DNA from: MH13 sp040219355 | GTDB taxonomy: Bacteria; Pseudomonadota; Alphaproteobacteria; Rhizobiales; MH13 | Direction of reading: 5' to 3' | DNA length: 64,000 nt | Assembly (NCBI GenBank): GCA_040219355.1 | Contig: JAVJSN010000007.1 | Location: 1 to 64,000 of the forward strand | Part shown: positions 6,999 through 16,430 of the stretch, piece after piece | Layout: every line of letters starts with the position of its first letter | How positions within the stretch are numbered: position 1 is the stretch's first letter | Notes under the pieces: generated by a model | Told to the model about the DNA's origin: nothing | The model's database searches: none | What the model saw: the letters and a program-made list of their open reading frames with translations, nothing else | Translations under genes and position numbers: made by a program

Positions 6999-9251
6999 CT
7001 AATCGTAATCGTGGGGCACGCCCAACACGTCTTCCCAGCGTTGCGGGTGGCCAAACAGATAGCCTTGAAAAAGGTTGCAGCCTTCGCGTTTCAACGCATC
7101 GCGTTGCTCGGTTGTTTCAACACCTTCAGCCACCACCGCCGCACCCAGATCAATCCCCAGCGATGTCACGGCACGCACGACCGCCGCGCTGATCGGATCG
7201 TCCACCATGCGTTGAACAAAGGATTGGTCAATCTTGATCTTGTCGAAGCGGAACCGTTGCAAATAGCTAAGGCTAGCATGACCGGTGCCAAAGTCATCCA
7301 ACGCCAGCCTTAGCCCCATGTCGCGCAAAGCGTTGAGGGCATTCAAGGTGCGTTGATCGTCGGACATGATCACCGTTTCGGTGATCTCCAGTTCCAACTG
7401 ATCTGGTTTGATATCAAATCGTTCCATTGCTGTGCGAACCCGGTCAACAAATCCGCATTCGCGCAATTGCAATGGTGACAAGTTCATAGCGATGCGGATG
7501 CCGGGAGGAAGGTATGCGGCTGCCTCAACCGTTTTCTGAAGCACCCAATCGCCCAATCCAACCATCAGGCTGGCTTCCTCAGCCAAAGGCACAAAGCGGG
7601 CCGGTGAGACTTTGCCGCGCGTCGGGTGGTCCCAGCGAAGAAGTGCCTCATAGACCATAGGCTCACCAGTATCGCCATCGACTACCGGCTGAAGATGCAG
7701 CTCAAAGGCGCCATTATCGATGGCACTGCGTAAATCATCCTCCAGTGCGCGGCGTTCCTGCAACGCTTCGCCCATGGCGCTGGTATAAACCGCATAGGTC
7801 TGGCGCCCGTTTTTCTTGGCTTCGTAAAGCGCGATATCCGCATCGCGCAGCATGCCCGCCGGTTCTTGCCCGTTGTAGGCGGCAACGCCGACACTCACGC
7901 CCACAGTCACTTGGTTTTCGCCGATCAAAAACGGGTTGTTCAACGTCGCAACGATGCGCGTGGCCAGGGCGACCATGTCTGAGGTATGCCGCACACCGTA
8001 CTGCAAGATGGTGAATTCATCGCCGCCCAGTCGCGCCAGCACATCGCCGGACTTGATCGATGCCCGCAGCCGTTTGCCGACCTCAACCAGCAGGCGGTCA
8101 CCAGCTTCATGGCCAAGCGTGTCGTTGACGTCCTTAAAGTGATCAAGATCCAGACAATGCACCGCCACACTGCTAGCAGTGTGCGGACGCAGCAAAGCTT
8201 CGCGTAGCTGTTTCAGCAACATGAACCGGTTGGGCAGGCCCGTCAGATGGTCATGATGGGCCAGATGGTTGATCTCTTCTTCAGCCGCGACCCTTTCGGT
8301 CGCATCCACCACTGTTCCTTCGTAGAACAGCGGTGTGCCGGATGGGTCGTAGACAATCCAAGCGTTTTCAGAAATCCAGATGCGTTCACGGGTCTTGTGG
8401 CGATAGATTTCAGACACGAAGTCGGTCACGCGTCCATGGGCGGCCAATTCGCGCTGAAAGTCTTCGCGCCTTGTTGGATCAACATACCACTCAGCGGCGA
8501 TGTTGTTGACGGCCGGCAGCATTTCCTCTTCGCTTTCATAGCCATTGAGTTGAACCAGCACGGGATTGGCGCGCAGCTGTTTGCCGTCAAAGCTTGAGCG
8601 ATAGATGCCGATAACGGCGTTGTTGAAGAGACTGCGATATTCCTCTTCTGCAATCCGCAGCAGGCGACGTTGGTCGCAAACCTCACCGGCTTCGCAAAGG
8701 ATGAGAACCCAACCGCCATCCTTCAGTCGGCGTACGTCCAGCAACAGCCCACCCCGACCTGGAAGATGGGCGGAGAAATAGACATCGCCTTGCTCCAGAG
8801 CAGGGTTTGCAATGAAGTCTTTGAGCGCACTCTCACTGATGGAGTCAGTGCCCGGCTCCATCTTTCCAAGACAAGCTTTCAGCGGTTTACCGATCAGACT
8901 GTGACGTGGCCGATCGATATCCAGTCCAAGCATGCCAACAGCTGTCGAATTGATAGCGCGTACGGCACCTTGAGCGTCCACAATCATCACGCCATCGCTC
9001 AAACCGTCCAAGAGTTCGATAGGCAGGTCGGCGGTCTTGGGAGTGGTTTCTTCAGATGGTGGGCGGTTAAGAACATCGACGGCAAGCGCCGTGCTGGCAT
9101 CATAACACGCACTGACTGCTGAGATCAGACGGGCCACATCAACGGTGCCTTGCGGTCCAGTTGCGTCCTGCAACTGCTGCCGCACAAGCGGATGCAGCAC
9201 GCCGCTATCATCGGCGCTTCTGCTTTGCACCCTATCCTGACGACTCGCCAT
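6999..9251 (-). CDS. PAS-PAS-GGDEF-EAL cyclic-di-GMP signalling protein
   Basis: A 750-residue cytoplasmic protein with no membrane span. Two PAS sensor domains occupy about residues 75-180 (LSDGVMIVDAQGAVRAINST) and 200-325 (EEYRSLFNNAVIGIYRSS). They are followed by a diguanylate cyclase domain (about 330-490) with an intact RLGGDEFTI and a phosphodiesterase domain (about 505-745) with YEALLRWDHP and DDFGTGHASL. Both catalytic signatures are conserved, so the protein could make and break c-di-GMP, with PAS input deciding the balance. It is a single gene with its own intergenic region on each side. The output (motility, adhesion) cannot be told from context. Confidence 0.93.
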   Translation of the reverse strand: MASRQDRVQSRSADDSGVLHPLVRQQLQDATGPQGTVDVARLISAVSACYDASTALAVDVLNRPPSEETTPKTADLPIELLDGLSDGVMIVDAQGAVRAINSTAVGMLGLDIDRPRHSLIGKPLKACLGKMEPGTDSISESALKDFIANPALEQGDVYFSAHLPGRGGLLLDVRRLKDGGWVLILCEAGEVCDQRRLLRIAEEEYRSLFNNAVIGIYRSSFDGKQLRANPVLVQLNGYESEEEMLPAVNNIAAEWYVDPTRREDFQRELAAHGRVTDFVSEIYRHKTRERIWISENAWIVYDPSGTPLFYEGTVVDATERVAAEEEINHLAHHDHLTGLPNRFMLLKQLREALLRPHTASSVAVHCLDLDHFKDVNDTLGHEAGDRLLVEVGKRLRASIKSGDVLARLGGDEFTILQYGVRHTSDMVALATRIVATLNNPFLIGENQVTVGVSVGVAAYNGQEPAGMLRDADIALYEAKKNGRQTYAVYTSAMGEALQERRALEDDLRSAIDNGAFELHLQPVVDGDTGEPMVYEALLRWDHPTRGKVSPARFVPLAEEASLMVGLGDWVLQKTVEAAAYLPPGIRIAMNLSPLQLRECGFVDRVRTAMERFDIKPDQLELEITETVIMSDDQRTLNALNALRDMGLRLALDDFGTGHASLSYLQRFRFDKIKIDQSFVQRMVDDPISAAVVRAVTSLGIDLGAAVVAEGVETTEQRDALKREGCNLFQGYLFGHPQRWEDVLGVPHDYD

Positions 9252-9479
9252 GGTCCGCGGTCAACTCCAACACTTCGTTCTACAAAAAATGCAGAGCATA
9301 GCCGCACCTTGTTGCACGATGCGATCTCTAGCTTGACGTTAAGTCCACTGCCTTTAACAACAGGTTTATTTGGGGGCGTTTCATTGAAGAAGTGTTGACG
9401 TGTTGTCGCCAATTTTTGGCAACGGCAAAGAAGTTGCGAGCATTCGCCCAGCAACGATCGCGCAGGTTGCTGATTGACG
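9252..9479. other. Intergenic region upstream of the GGDEF-EAL gene
   Basis: 228 bp carrying the promoter of the GGDEF-EAL gene and the 3' end of the polyamine operon. A weak inverted repeat (CCAATTTTTGG core near 9409-9419) is visible. No open frame here is supported. Confidence 0.4.
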
Positions 9480-10766
9480 TTAGCCGATACGATCCATAAG
9501 CGCGAAATAGCTCATTGCCAGAAGCAAAATTGGCCCCCGCAATGCTGTGCCACCTGGAAATGTCGGGCAGGGTAGGCGGGCCATTAGGTCAAGCAGGGCT
9601 GGATCATGGGTCAGTGCGTCGGCGACAATCTTGCCGGCAAATGGCGCGTTGATGACGCCTTGGCCGGAAAATCCGGCGGCCACCGTCACCCGTGGCGCCA
9701 CCCTGCGGATCAGCGGCAGACGGTTTTGGGTGATGGCCAGCGTGCCACCCCAGGCATACTCAATCTCAACATTTTTGAGACCGGGATAAACCTCGGCCAG
9801 ATGAGGACGCACAAACGCTTCGATGTCTTTTGGGAAGGCCTTCGAGAACTTTTCTCCACCGCCAAAAAGCAATCGCCCATCGGGGGTCGGTCGCCAATAG
9901 CGCACCACGAAGCGCGTGTCGGAGGCGGCATCACCGTTCGGCAATATGCCATTCTCTTGCCAGGCGCCGATTGGCTTTGTCGCAACGATGAAATTGGTGA
10001 TCGGCAGAACCCGCGCGTCATTGTCCTTGTGCAGACCGCGCATGTAGCCATTGCCGGCAAGCACCACCTGTTGGGCGCGCACCACGCCATGGGCGGTTTT
10101 TACCTCGACGCGCAGATCATTGGCATCAAGGCCTGTGACATGCGTGCGATCATGGATCACGGCGCCGTTGGCTTCTGCGGCATCGGCCAGCGCAGTGACG
10201 AAAGCCAGCGGGTGAATGTGGCCGCCCTGCATATCCCGAAGCGCACCAACATGCCCATCGGTGCCCAGTGCCTTTTGGGCGTCTGCAGCATTCAAAACCT
10301 GCGCCGGCTCAACTCCAAAGCGTTTCTGCGCGTACGTGTTGTAGGCGATCTCCTCGTCCAGATCCTTGGTCTTGCGGCAGGCTGTAACAAGCCCATGCGT
10401 GCGGTCGCACGGAATTTTGTGTTCGCTGATCAGACCATCCATGTGGGCAAGCGCCGCATACCCAGCATCACGAATCTGGGCGGCAAAAGCCTCGCCAATG
10501 GTTTCAGTGAACCATTGCAAATCTTGGCGGAAACCTGGGTGTAGCTGGCCACCATTGCGGCCCGATGCACCCCAACCGACACGCTCAGCGTCAAGCAGAA
10601 TGACCCTCTGCCCTGCCTTGGAAAGATGATAGGCTGCCGAGACACCCGCAAACCCCGCGCCGACAATGCAAACGTCGCAGGCGGTATCGCCGCCAAGCGA
10701 CTCACGCTGTCGGTTCAGTTTGGCCGGAAGGCTTGCGGCATACCAGCTTGGCGCGTGCTCACCCAA
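9480..10766 (-). CDS. FAD-dependent amine oxidase, gamma-glutamylputrescine oxidase-like (PuuB family)
   Basis: A 428-residue DAO-type flavoprotein. The dinucleotide-binding fold is near the N-terminus (DVCIVGAGFAGVSAAYHL, about residues 26-45), followed by GWGASGRNGGQLHPGF, the characteristic flavin-contact motif of PuuB and related enzymes. The C-terminal end has GFSGQGVINAPFAGKIVADA. PuuB oxidises gamma-glutamylputrescine to the aldehyde with release of ammonia and peroxide. It is the last gene of an operon with a PuuA-like ligase and an aminotransferase, which supports that role, although other gamma-glutamylated amines are possible. No aldehyde dehydrogenase (PuuC) or hydrolase (PuuD) gene is in the window. 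Confidence 0.85.
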   Translation of the reverse strand: MGEHAPSWYAASLPAKLNRQRESLGGDTACDVCIVGAGFAGVSAAYHLSKAGQRVILLDAERVGWGASGRNGGQLHPGFRQDLQWFTETIGEAFAAQIRDAGYAALAHMDGLISEHKIPCDRTHGLVTACRKTKDLDEEIAYNTYAQKRFGVEPAQVLNAADAQKALGTDGHVGALRDMQGGHIHPLAFVTALADAAEANGAVIHDRTHVTGLDANDLRVEVKTAHGVVRAQQVVLAGNGYMRGLHKDNDARVLPITNFIVATKPIGAWQENGILPNGDAASDTRFVVRYWRPTPDGRLLFGGGEKFSKAFPKDIEAFVRPHLAEVYPGLKNVEIEYAWGGTLAITQNRLPLIRRVAPRVTVAAGFSGQGVINAPFAGKIVADALTHDPALLDLMARLPCPTFPGGTALRGPILLLAMSYFALMDRIG

Positions 10767-10772
10767 ATGAGC

Positions 10773-12161
10773 CTACCAAAGGCCGCGGCGCTTCAACTCT
10801 GCGCCAGTTTCATCGAGAACTTTGCCCACGGTTGCCCCCATCCAGTTCAGTTCATCGGGTGTGATCACCAGTGGTGGCGACAGGATCAAGCTATCACGTA
10901 CCGCCCGCATCACCAGTCCATGCTGGAAACTGATGTCGCGGCAGATCGTTCCCACATCACCATAGTTACCAAACCGGGCGCGTGAGGGTTTGCTCGGCAC
11001 AAGTTCGATGGCGCCGAGAAGACCTTTGGTCCGCGCTTCACCGACAAGGGGATGATCGGACAAGCCTGAAAACACCTCGGCGAAGCGTGGTGCTGCCACA
11101 TCGCGCACATGCTCCACGACCCCTTCGTCTTGCATGATTTTCAGGTTCGCGAGGGCCGCCGCTGCACAAGCCGGATGACCCGAATAGGTGTAGCCGTGAA
11201 AGAACTCTCCACCTTCATGCTCCAGCACATTTGCCACACGGTCATGTACCAGCACGCCGCCCATTGGCAGGTAGCCCGACGTCATCCCTTTTGCGACGGC
11301 AATAAGATCAGGTTCGATGTCATAGACGGTCGAGCCAAACCATTCGCCAAGGCGCCCAAAACCTGAGATCACTTCGTCGGCCACCAGCAAAATATCGCGC
11401 TCAGCCAAAATGCGTTTTACCTCAGGCCAATAGGTTTCCGGTGGAATGATCACGCCGCCGGCGCCCTGAATGGGTTCGGCCATGAAAGCGGCGATCTTGT
11501 CCTCACCAATCTCATCAATTGCCGCTTCCAGTTTTCGCGCGGTGTGTAGGCCAAATTCATCCGGAGACATGTCGCCACCTTCATCAAACCAGTAGGGCTG
11601 GTCGATATGGTGGATGCCGGGAATCGGCAGGTCGCCTTGGGCGTGCATGGCTTTCATCCCGCCAAGACTGGTCCCGGCGACCGTGGAGCCGTGATAGGCA
11701 TTCCACCTCGTGATGATGGTCTTCTTGTCCGGCCTGTCTTTTAAATCCCAGTAGTAACGCACCAGCCTTAAAACCGTGTCATTCGCCTCCGATCCGGAGG
11801 AGACGTAGAACATCTGGTTGTAGGGCTCCGGAGCGAGCTTCGCGATCATCTGCGAGAGTTCAATAACCGGCGGATGCGTCGTCTTGAAGAACGTATTGTA
11901 GTAGGAAAGCTCGCGCATCTGTGCGGCCACCGCATCGACGACTTCGCTGCGCCCATGTCCGATTTGCACATTCCAGAGGCCGGCCATCCCATCCATGATG
12001 CGGTTGCCATCGCTGTCTGTCAGCCAAACACCGTCCCCTTTGACGATAACGCGCGCACCTTCTTTGCGTAGCGCCCCATGGTCACTAAAAGGATGCAGAT
12101 GGTGGCTGGCATCCAGAGCCTGCAATGCGCTGGTCGGGTACTGGTTGGAAAGTTCACTCAT
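10773..12161 (-). CDS. Class III aminotransferase, putrescine/polyamine-pyruvate type
   Basis: A 462-residue PLP enzyme of the ornithine/GABA/beta-alanine aminotransferase group. Visible landmarks are the start of the fold (DGNRIMDGMAGLWNVQIGHG), VLRLVRYYWDLK, the PLP-aspartate region LLVADEVISGFGRLGEWFG, and the Schiff-base lysine in LIAVAKGMTSGYLPMGG. It resembles SpuC-type putrescine-pyruvate aminotransferases. The ATG at 12161 overlaps the TGA of the upstream ligase gene by one base (TGATG), showing translational coupling, and the stop is six bases before the oxidase gene. The operon therefore offers two ways to deaminate putrescine: direct transamination, or gamma-glutamylation and oxidation. 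Confidence 0.88.
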   Translation of the reverse strand: MSELSNQYPTSALQALDASHHLHPFSDHGALRKEGARVIVKGDGVWLTDSDGNRIMDGMAGLWNVQIGHGRSEVVDAVAAQMRELSYYNTFFKTTHPPVIELSQMIAKLAPEPYNQMFYVSSGSEANDTVLRLVRYYWDLKDRPDKKTIITRWNAYHGSTVAGTSLGGMKAMHAQGDLPIPGIHHIDQPYWFDEGGDMSPDEFGLHTARKLEAAIDEIGEDKIAAFMAEPIQGAGGVIIPPETYWPEVKRILAERDILLVADEVISGFGRLGEWFGSTVYDIEPDLIAVAKGMTSGYLPMGGVLVHDRVANVLEHEGGEFFHGYTYSGHPACAAAALANLKIMQDEGVVEHVRDVAAPRFAEVFSGLSDHPLVGEARTKGLLGAIELVPSKPSRARFGNYGDVGTICRDISFQHGLVMRAVRDSLILSPPLVITPDELNWMGATVGKVLDETGAELKRRGLW

Positions 12162-13591
12162 CACACACTCAACAACAGATGTTCGCGTTCCCAAGGAGAA
12201 ATCACGCGCATAAAGGTCTGGTATTCGCCTTCTTTGATGGCCTTGTAGGTATAGATGAAGGTGCGACCCATGAGGTCCACCAGCTCTTCTTCCTCGGTCA
12301 GACGTTCCAGAGCTTCGTTCAGCGAACGGGGCAATCCGTACGGCAGATCATGGCCCCAATCCTCAATAGGATCATCCGGTTTCAGGCCGTGCACCATGCC
12401 CAGATACCCACATGCCAGAGAGGCTGCGATGGCCAAATAGGGGTTGCAGTCGGAGCCCGGCGCTCGATTTTCCAGGCGCCGTCCAGCGGGTGAGGAGTTG
12501 GGCACCCGCAGGCCAACCGTGCGATTATCGTATCCCCAATGCAGATTGATAGGCGGCGAACCCAGCGCCCCTCGTGCAAGGCGTCGATAGCTGTTCACAT
12601 AAGGCGCGAGAATTGCCATCACATGCGGCAGATACTTTTGCTGGCCGGCGATGAATCCGCCAAACAGGTCGGTCGGGTTGCCATCTTCTGTAGAAAAGAT
12701 GGTGTTGCCCGTCTCACGGTCCACCACCGATTGATGAATATGCATCGCCGATCCCGGTTCGGTCGACATCGGCTTGGCCATGAACGTGGCGTACATGTCG
12801 TGGCGCAATGCAGCTTCACGGATGGTGCGCTTGAACAGAAACACCTGGTCAGCCAGCGTCACCGGATCACCATGGCGCAGATTGATCTCCATTTGCGCCT
12901 TGCCTTCCTCGTGGATCAGCGTGTCGATCTCCAAATCCTGCCGTTCAGAGAAATCGTAAATATCGTCGATGAAGTCATCGAACTCGTTGAGCGCTGATAT
13001 GGAATAGCTCTGGCGGCCGGTCTCCGGGCGGCCTGAACGGCCGATGGGCGGCTCCAACGGATAGTCGGGATCGATGTTCGGCTTGACCAGGTAGAACTCC
13101 ACCTCCGGTGCGACGACCGGCGACCAGCCCTTGTCGGCATAGGCTTGGACGATCCTTTGAAGCACTTGTCGCGGTGCGGAGGAAAAGGGATCACCATTGC
13201 GTTCATACGCGTCATGGATGAGCTGTGCCGTCGGATCGGATTCCCAAGGCACGATACTCAAGGTCGAGTAGTCCGGCTGAAAAACCAGATCGCCGTCGCG
13301 AGGATCGTATCGGAAATACTGATTTTCTTCCGGATAGTCGCCGGCGATGGTCTGGCGAAACAGCGCCGATGGCATTGTCATTGCGGCAGAGGAGAAGAAT
13401 TTGGCCACCGGCATCATCTTGCCACGTGCCACTCCCGATTGATCAGGCACGATACACTCAATGTCTTCAATGCCACGTTCCTGCAGCCAGGCCAGAGCTT
13501 CGGCAGCGTTGCGCACACCGCGTTCTGCGCGAATCGGCGCATCGTCAGAAAGGGGAAGAGGTGCGGTGTTTGGTTGCTGCGAGTCGTTCAT
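12161..13591 (-). CDS. Glutamine-synthetase family ligase, gamma-glutamylputrescine synthetase-like
   Basis: A 476-residue protein of the GS catalytic fold. N-terminal beta-grasp: VPDQSGVARGKMMP. Catalytic part: QMEINLRHGDPV, MAKPMSTEPGSAMHIHQSV, LRVPNSSPAGRRLENRAPGSD and NPYLAIAASLACG. This is the PuuA/GlnA3 branch, which ligates glutamate to an amine instead of ammonia. The frame is open to 14005, but the ATG at 13591 (MNDSQQPNTA) fits the family length and leaves the repeat-containing control region free. It heads the minus-strand operon with the aminotransferase and oxidase, and diverges from a second GS-like gene. Confidence 0.88.
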   Translation of the reverse strand: MNDSQQPNTAPLPLSDDAPIRAERGVRNAAEALAWLQERGIEDIECIVPDQSGVARGKMMPVAKFFSSAAMTMPSALFRQTIAGDYPEENQYFRYDPRDGDLVFQPDYSTLSIVPWESDPTAQLIHDAYERNGDPFSSAPRQVLQRIVQAYADKGWSPVVAPEVEFYLVKPNIDPDYPLEPPIGRSGRPETGRQSYSISALNEFDDFIDDIYDFSERQDLEIDTLIHEEGKAQMEINLRHGDPVTLADQVFLFKRTIREAALRHDMYATFMAKPMSTEPGSAMHIHQSVVDRETGNTIFSTEDGNPTDLFGGFIAGQQKYLPHVMAILAPYVNSYRRLARGALGSPPINLHWGYDNRTVGLRVPNSSPAGRRLENRAPGSDCNPYLAIAASLACGYLGMVHGLKPDDPIEDWGHDLPYGLPRSLNEALERLTEEEELVDLMGRTFIYTYKAIKEGEYQTFMRVISPWEREHLLLSV

Positions 13592-13644
13592 GGCGTTTCC
13601 AGTCTTTGCTATCAGAGGGATAGACCTGTTCGCTGACCGCCTCA

Positions 13645-13760
13645 AGCGTGTTCCAGAGGTCGTCGCTTGCGATGGAGCAGAGTTGCCAGGCGGTCGTCGT
13701 TTGCGACGGAGCGGAATTACCAAGACGTCGTCGCTTGCGACAAAGGCGGCATCGCGCACG
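13645..13760. repeat. Three 34-bp tandem repeats, candidate cooperative operator
   Basis: The core GTCGTCGCTTGCGAT/C occurs at 13659-13673, 13693-13707 (with one T for C) and 13727-13741, exactly 34 bp apart each time. Within each core GTCGC-TT-GCGAC is an inverted repeat, perfect in the third copy. Flanks are also alike: copies 1 and 2 are followed by GGAGC-G/A-GA/GTT-CCA. The array fills the 232-bp space between two divergent GS-like genes. Spacing of 34 bp is a little over three helical turns, so dimers would sit on nearly the same face. The bound regulator is not encoded in this window. Confidence 0.75.
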
Positions 13761-13823
13761 CCTCTCTCGACAGCTTCGCCCAAAACCCGCACAACTGCGC
13801 AAAACCATGTCCTGCGTGAGCCC

Positions 13824-15113
13824 ATGACCCAATCCATTGAAGTTTTTTTGTGCGACCCCAACGCTGTGCTGCGCGGCAAATGGCTGCCCGGCTCAGCTTT
13901 GGCGAAACTCAGCAACGGCGTAGCCTTTCCGTTCTCTCTGCTTGGATGCGATGTTTGGGGCAGGGAGGTCCATGAGACGGGCTTGCATATTGATTCTGGC
14001 GACAAGGATGCGCTCTGCCTGCCGGTGGAAGGTCGAACGGTGGGTGTGCCCTGGGCAGATCACCCGACGCAACAAGCAATGCTGACCATGCACCATGCTG
14101 ATGGGACGCCGTTCATGGGTGATCCGCGTCATGTGCTGGCCGCACAGGTGGAAAAACTGGCCGATCGTGGCCTGACGGCGAACGTTGCCATTGAACTTGA
14201 ATTTTATGTCTACGAGCGCAGTGCCGATTCCGGTCGGCCGCGTCCCACCGGTTCGATGACACCAGGGCCGGATCATCAAGACATGTACGCCCTGCGCGAC
14301 CTTGATCGCCAGCGCCCGTTGATGGATGCCATTCAACAGGCATGCGCCGATCAAGGCTTACCCATTGACGCCTTTGTGTCCGAAGCCGCGCCCGGACAGT
14401 ATGAGGTCAACCTCAAACATCGCGATCCGCTCGGCGCTGCCGATGACGCGGTTATGCTCAAGCGTCTCATTACCCAGATTGCGCACAAGCAAGGCACAGA
14501 TGTTACGTTCATGGCCAAGCCATTTGCCGATCATCCTGGCAACGGGCTGCATGTGCATGTCAGCCTAACCGATGCCAACGGCCCGATCTTTGCTGATCCT
14601 CAGAGCGGCACCACCAAGCTCTACCATGCGGTGCAAGGCTTGTTGGCAACGATGGAAGAGGCTCAACTTGGCTTCGTACACACCTACAATGGATTCCGCC
14701 GCATGCAGCCTGGTTCCTATGCGCCGGCAAGTCTGAGTTGGGGCGAAAACAACCGATCGGTCGCTATTCGATTGCCCGAAGCCGAACCGCACGCCCGCCG
14801 CTTGGAGCATCGTTTGGCAGGCGCTGACGCGAACCCCTACATCATCACAGCATTGGTGTTGGCCGGGATGCTCAAGGGCATGGAAGAGGCCAACGATCCG
14901 CCCACTGCTGTGGACGGCAACGCCTATACGGATTCGTCGCTAACGCACCTTTCGCCCTTCATGGACGATGCGGTGGAACGCTTTGCTACCAGCCCCTTTG
15001 TTGCGCAAGCTTTAGGGTCTGAGTTCTGTCGGATCTTCTGCGCTGTGAAGCGCGCTGAGTACGCCACCTTTGCTGGGCACATCACAAACTTGGAACACCA
15101 GATTTTCCTTTAG
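13824..15113 (+). CDS. Second glutamine-synthetase family ligase
   Basis: A 429-residue GS-fold protein, about 45 residues shorter than the divergent one. Landmarks: FLCDPNAVLRGKWLPGSAL (N-terminal grasp), ELEFYVYE, YEVNLKHRDP, VTFMAKPFADHPGNGLHVHV, MQPGSYAPASLSWGENNRSV, RRLEHRLAGADANPY. It belongs to the PuuA/GlnT-like branch. Two paralogous ligases back to back suggest different substrates, for example putrescine and another mono- or diamine. The frame is open back to 13461 through the repeat array, but the ATG at 13824 is the first that fits the family. It is followed after 182 bp by the polyamine transporter genes. Confidence 0.85.
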   Translation: MTQSIEVFLCDPNAVLRGKWLPGSALAKLSNGVAFPFSLLGCDVWGREVHETGLHIDSGDKDALCLPVEGRTVGVPWADHPTQQAMLTMHHADGTPFMGDPRHVLAAQVEKLADRGLTANVAIELEFYVYERSADSGRPRPTGSMTPGPDHQDMYALRDLDRQRPLMDAIQQACADQGLPIDAFVSEAAPGQYEVNLKHRDPLGAADDAVMLKRLITQIAHKQGTDVTFMAKPFADHPGNGLHVHVSLTDANGPIFADPQSGTTKLYHAVQGLLATMEEAQLGFVHTYNGFRRMQPGSYAPASLSWGENNRSVAIRLPEAEPHARRLEHRLAGADANPYIITALVLAGMLKGMEEANDPPTAVDGNAYTDSSLTHLSPFMDDAVERFATSPFVAQALGSEFCRIFCAVKRAEYATFAGHITNLEHQIFL

Positions 15114-15295
15114 GCCGATCTAACATGCCTGGTGTTTAGGCACGTCGCCCGATTGTTCAGCGCCGCACCGTTAAGGCCCGTTTTCCGCTTGTCGGTTCGC
15201 CAAAACCGCAATAGCTTTGTCAGCAAGGCCACTAAGAAATCATCAAGAAAACCCGTGGCCGCACCGACGCTTTAAATCAGGGAGACGCATCCATC

Positions 15296-16393
15296 ATGCG
15301 CCGCAATTCATTCGCAATTACCGCTCTGTCGGGCGCTCTTGTCACCTCCACGGCATTGGCCGCACAGGCGCAGGAGCTTCGCATTTTAAACTGGTCAGAT
15401 TACATCGATGAAAGCATCATCGAAGAGTTTGAAGCTGAGACCGGCATTGATGTTACCTACGATGTTTTCGACTCCAACGAAGTGCTCGAAACGCGCCTGT
15501 TAGCTGGTCAAAGTGGATACGACATTGTGGTGCCGACCGCGGACTTCCTGTCGCGCCAGATCCAAGCTGGGGTGTTTCAACCGCTCAACAAAGCCGAACT
15601 GCCTAACCTTGCCAACGTTTGGCCGGCAATCGCCGAGCGCCTGGAGGTCTATGATCCAGGCAATGCGTTCTCGATCAATTATATGTGGGGCACCACCGGT
15701 ATCGGCTTGAATGTCGATATGGTGCAGGAACGGTTAGGTGAAGATTTCGCCTACGACACTTGGGATCTTGTGTTTGACCCTGAGATCGCTGGCAAATTGC
15801 AGGACTGCGGCATCTACTGGCTTGATGCTCCAACGGAGATGATCCCGGCTGCGCTGAACTATCTCGGTCATGATCCAGATTCCCGCGATCTTGGTCAAAT
15901 CGAGGAAGCCACTGAAATGATGATGGGTTTGCGCGACACGGTGCAGCGCTTCCACAATTCCGAAAACATCAACGCGCTGGCCAACGGTGATATCTGTGTG
16001 GCCATCGGTTGGTCCGGTGACATGCTCATTGCGCGTGATCGTGCTGCTGAAGCCGACAACGGCGTGAACGTTGACTATACGATCCCGCGCGAAGGCGCGC
16101 TGATGTGGTTCGATCAGATGGCCATTCCAGCTGACGCACCAAATCCTGATGCAGCCCACCAGTTCCTGAACTTCATTTTAGAACCGGAGGCCATCGCAGC
16201 CGCCACGAACTATGTGTTCTACGCCAATGGCAATCTGGCATCTCAGGAATTCGTGCTGGAGGAAATTCTCACCGATCCAGCGATCTATCCTGATGAGGCA
16301 ACGACCGCTAGCCTCTACACACTTCCAGCCTATGATCCACGGACCCAACGCATCGTCACGCGCAGTTGGACGACCGTGAAAACGGGTCAGTAA
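15296..16393 (+). CDS. potF: Polyamine ABC transporter substrate-binding protein
   Basis: A 365-residue periplasmic protein with a Sec signal (about residues 1-25, ending ALAAQAQ) and the PotD/PotF fold: LRILNWSDYIDESIIEEFE, DVFDSNEVLETRLLAGQSGYD, then NYMWGTTGIG and AIGWSGDML. The acidic and aromatic pocket residues in these motifs (Trp-Ser-Asp-Tyr, Ser-Asn-Glu) fit putrescine/polyamine binding. It is preceded by GGGAGA ten bases before the ATG. It is the first gene of the pot group, followed by a hairpin and then PotG, an order seen in other potFGHI operons. Confidence 0.9.
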   Translation: MRRNSFAITALSGALVTSTALAAQAQELRILNWSDYIDESIIEEFEAETGIDVTYDVFDSNEVLETRLLAGQSGYDIVVPTADFLSRQIQAGVFQPLNKAELPNLANVWPAIAERLEVYDPGNAFSINYMWGTTGIGLNVDMVQERLGEDFAYDTWDLVFDPEIAGKLQDCGIYWLDAPTEMIPAALNYLGHDPDSRDLGQIEEATEMMMGLRDTVQRFHNSENINALANGDICVAIGWSGDMLIARDRAAEADNGVNVDYTIPREGALMWFDQMAIPADAPNPDAAHQFLNFILEPEAIAAATNYVFYANGNLASQEFVLEEILTDPAIYPDEATTASLYTLPAYDPRTQRIVTRSWTTVKTGQ

Positions 16394-16400
16394 AGACAGA

Positions 16401-16430
16401 AGCCCCGCTGCTATTTCTCAGCGGGGCTTT
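16401..16430 (+). terminator. Hairpin between potF and potG
   Basis: AGCCCCGCTG (16401-16410) pairs perfectly with CAGCGGGGCT (16419-16428) and is followed by a short TT. With such a weak U tract it probably acts as a partial terminator or mRNA-stabilising end, giving more binding protein than membrane components. Confidence 0.6.

Noticed and set aside
13645..13760. CRISPR array
   Set aside because: Repeats are contiguous, degenerate between cores, too few, and lack spacers or cas genes.
13461..13823. N-terminal extension of the second GS-like gene
   Set aside because: Would run through the coding part of the divergent gene and the operator-like repeats, and has no family similarity.
13592..14005. 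N-terminal extension of the first GS-like gene
   Set aside because: The frame is open but crosses the repeat array and the second gene. Family length fits the ATG at 13591.
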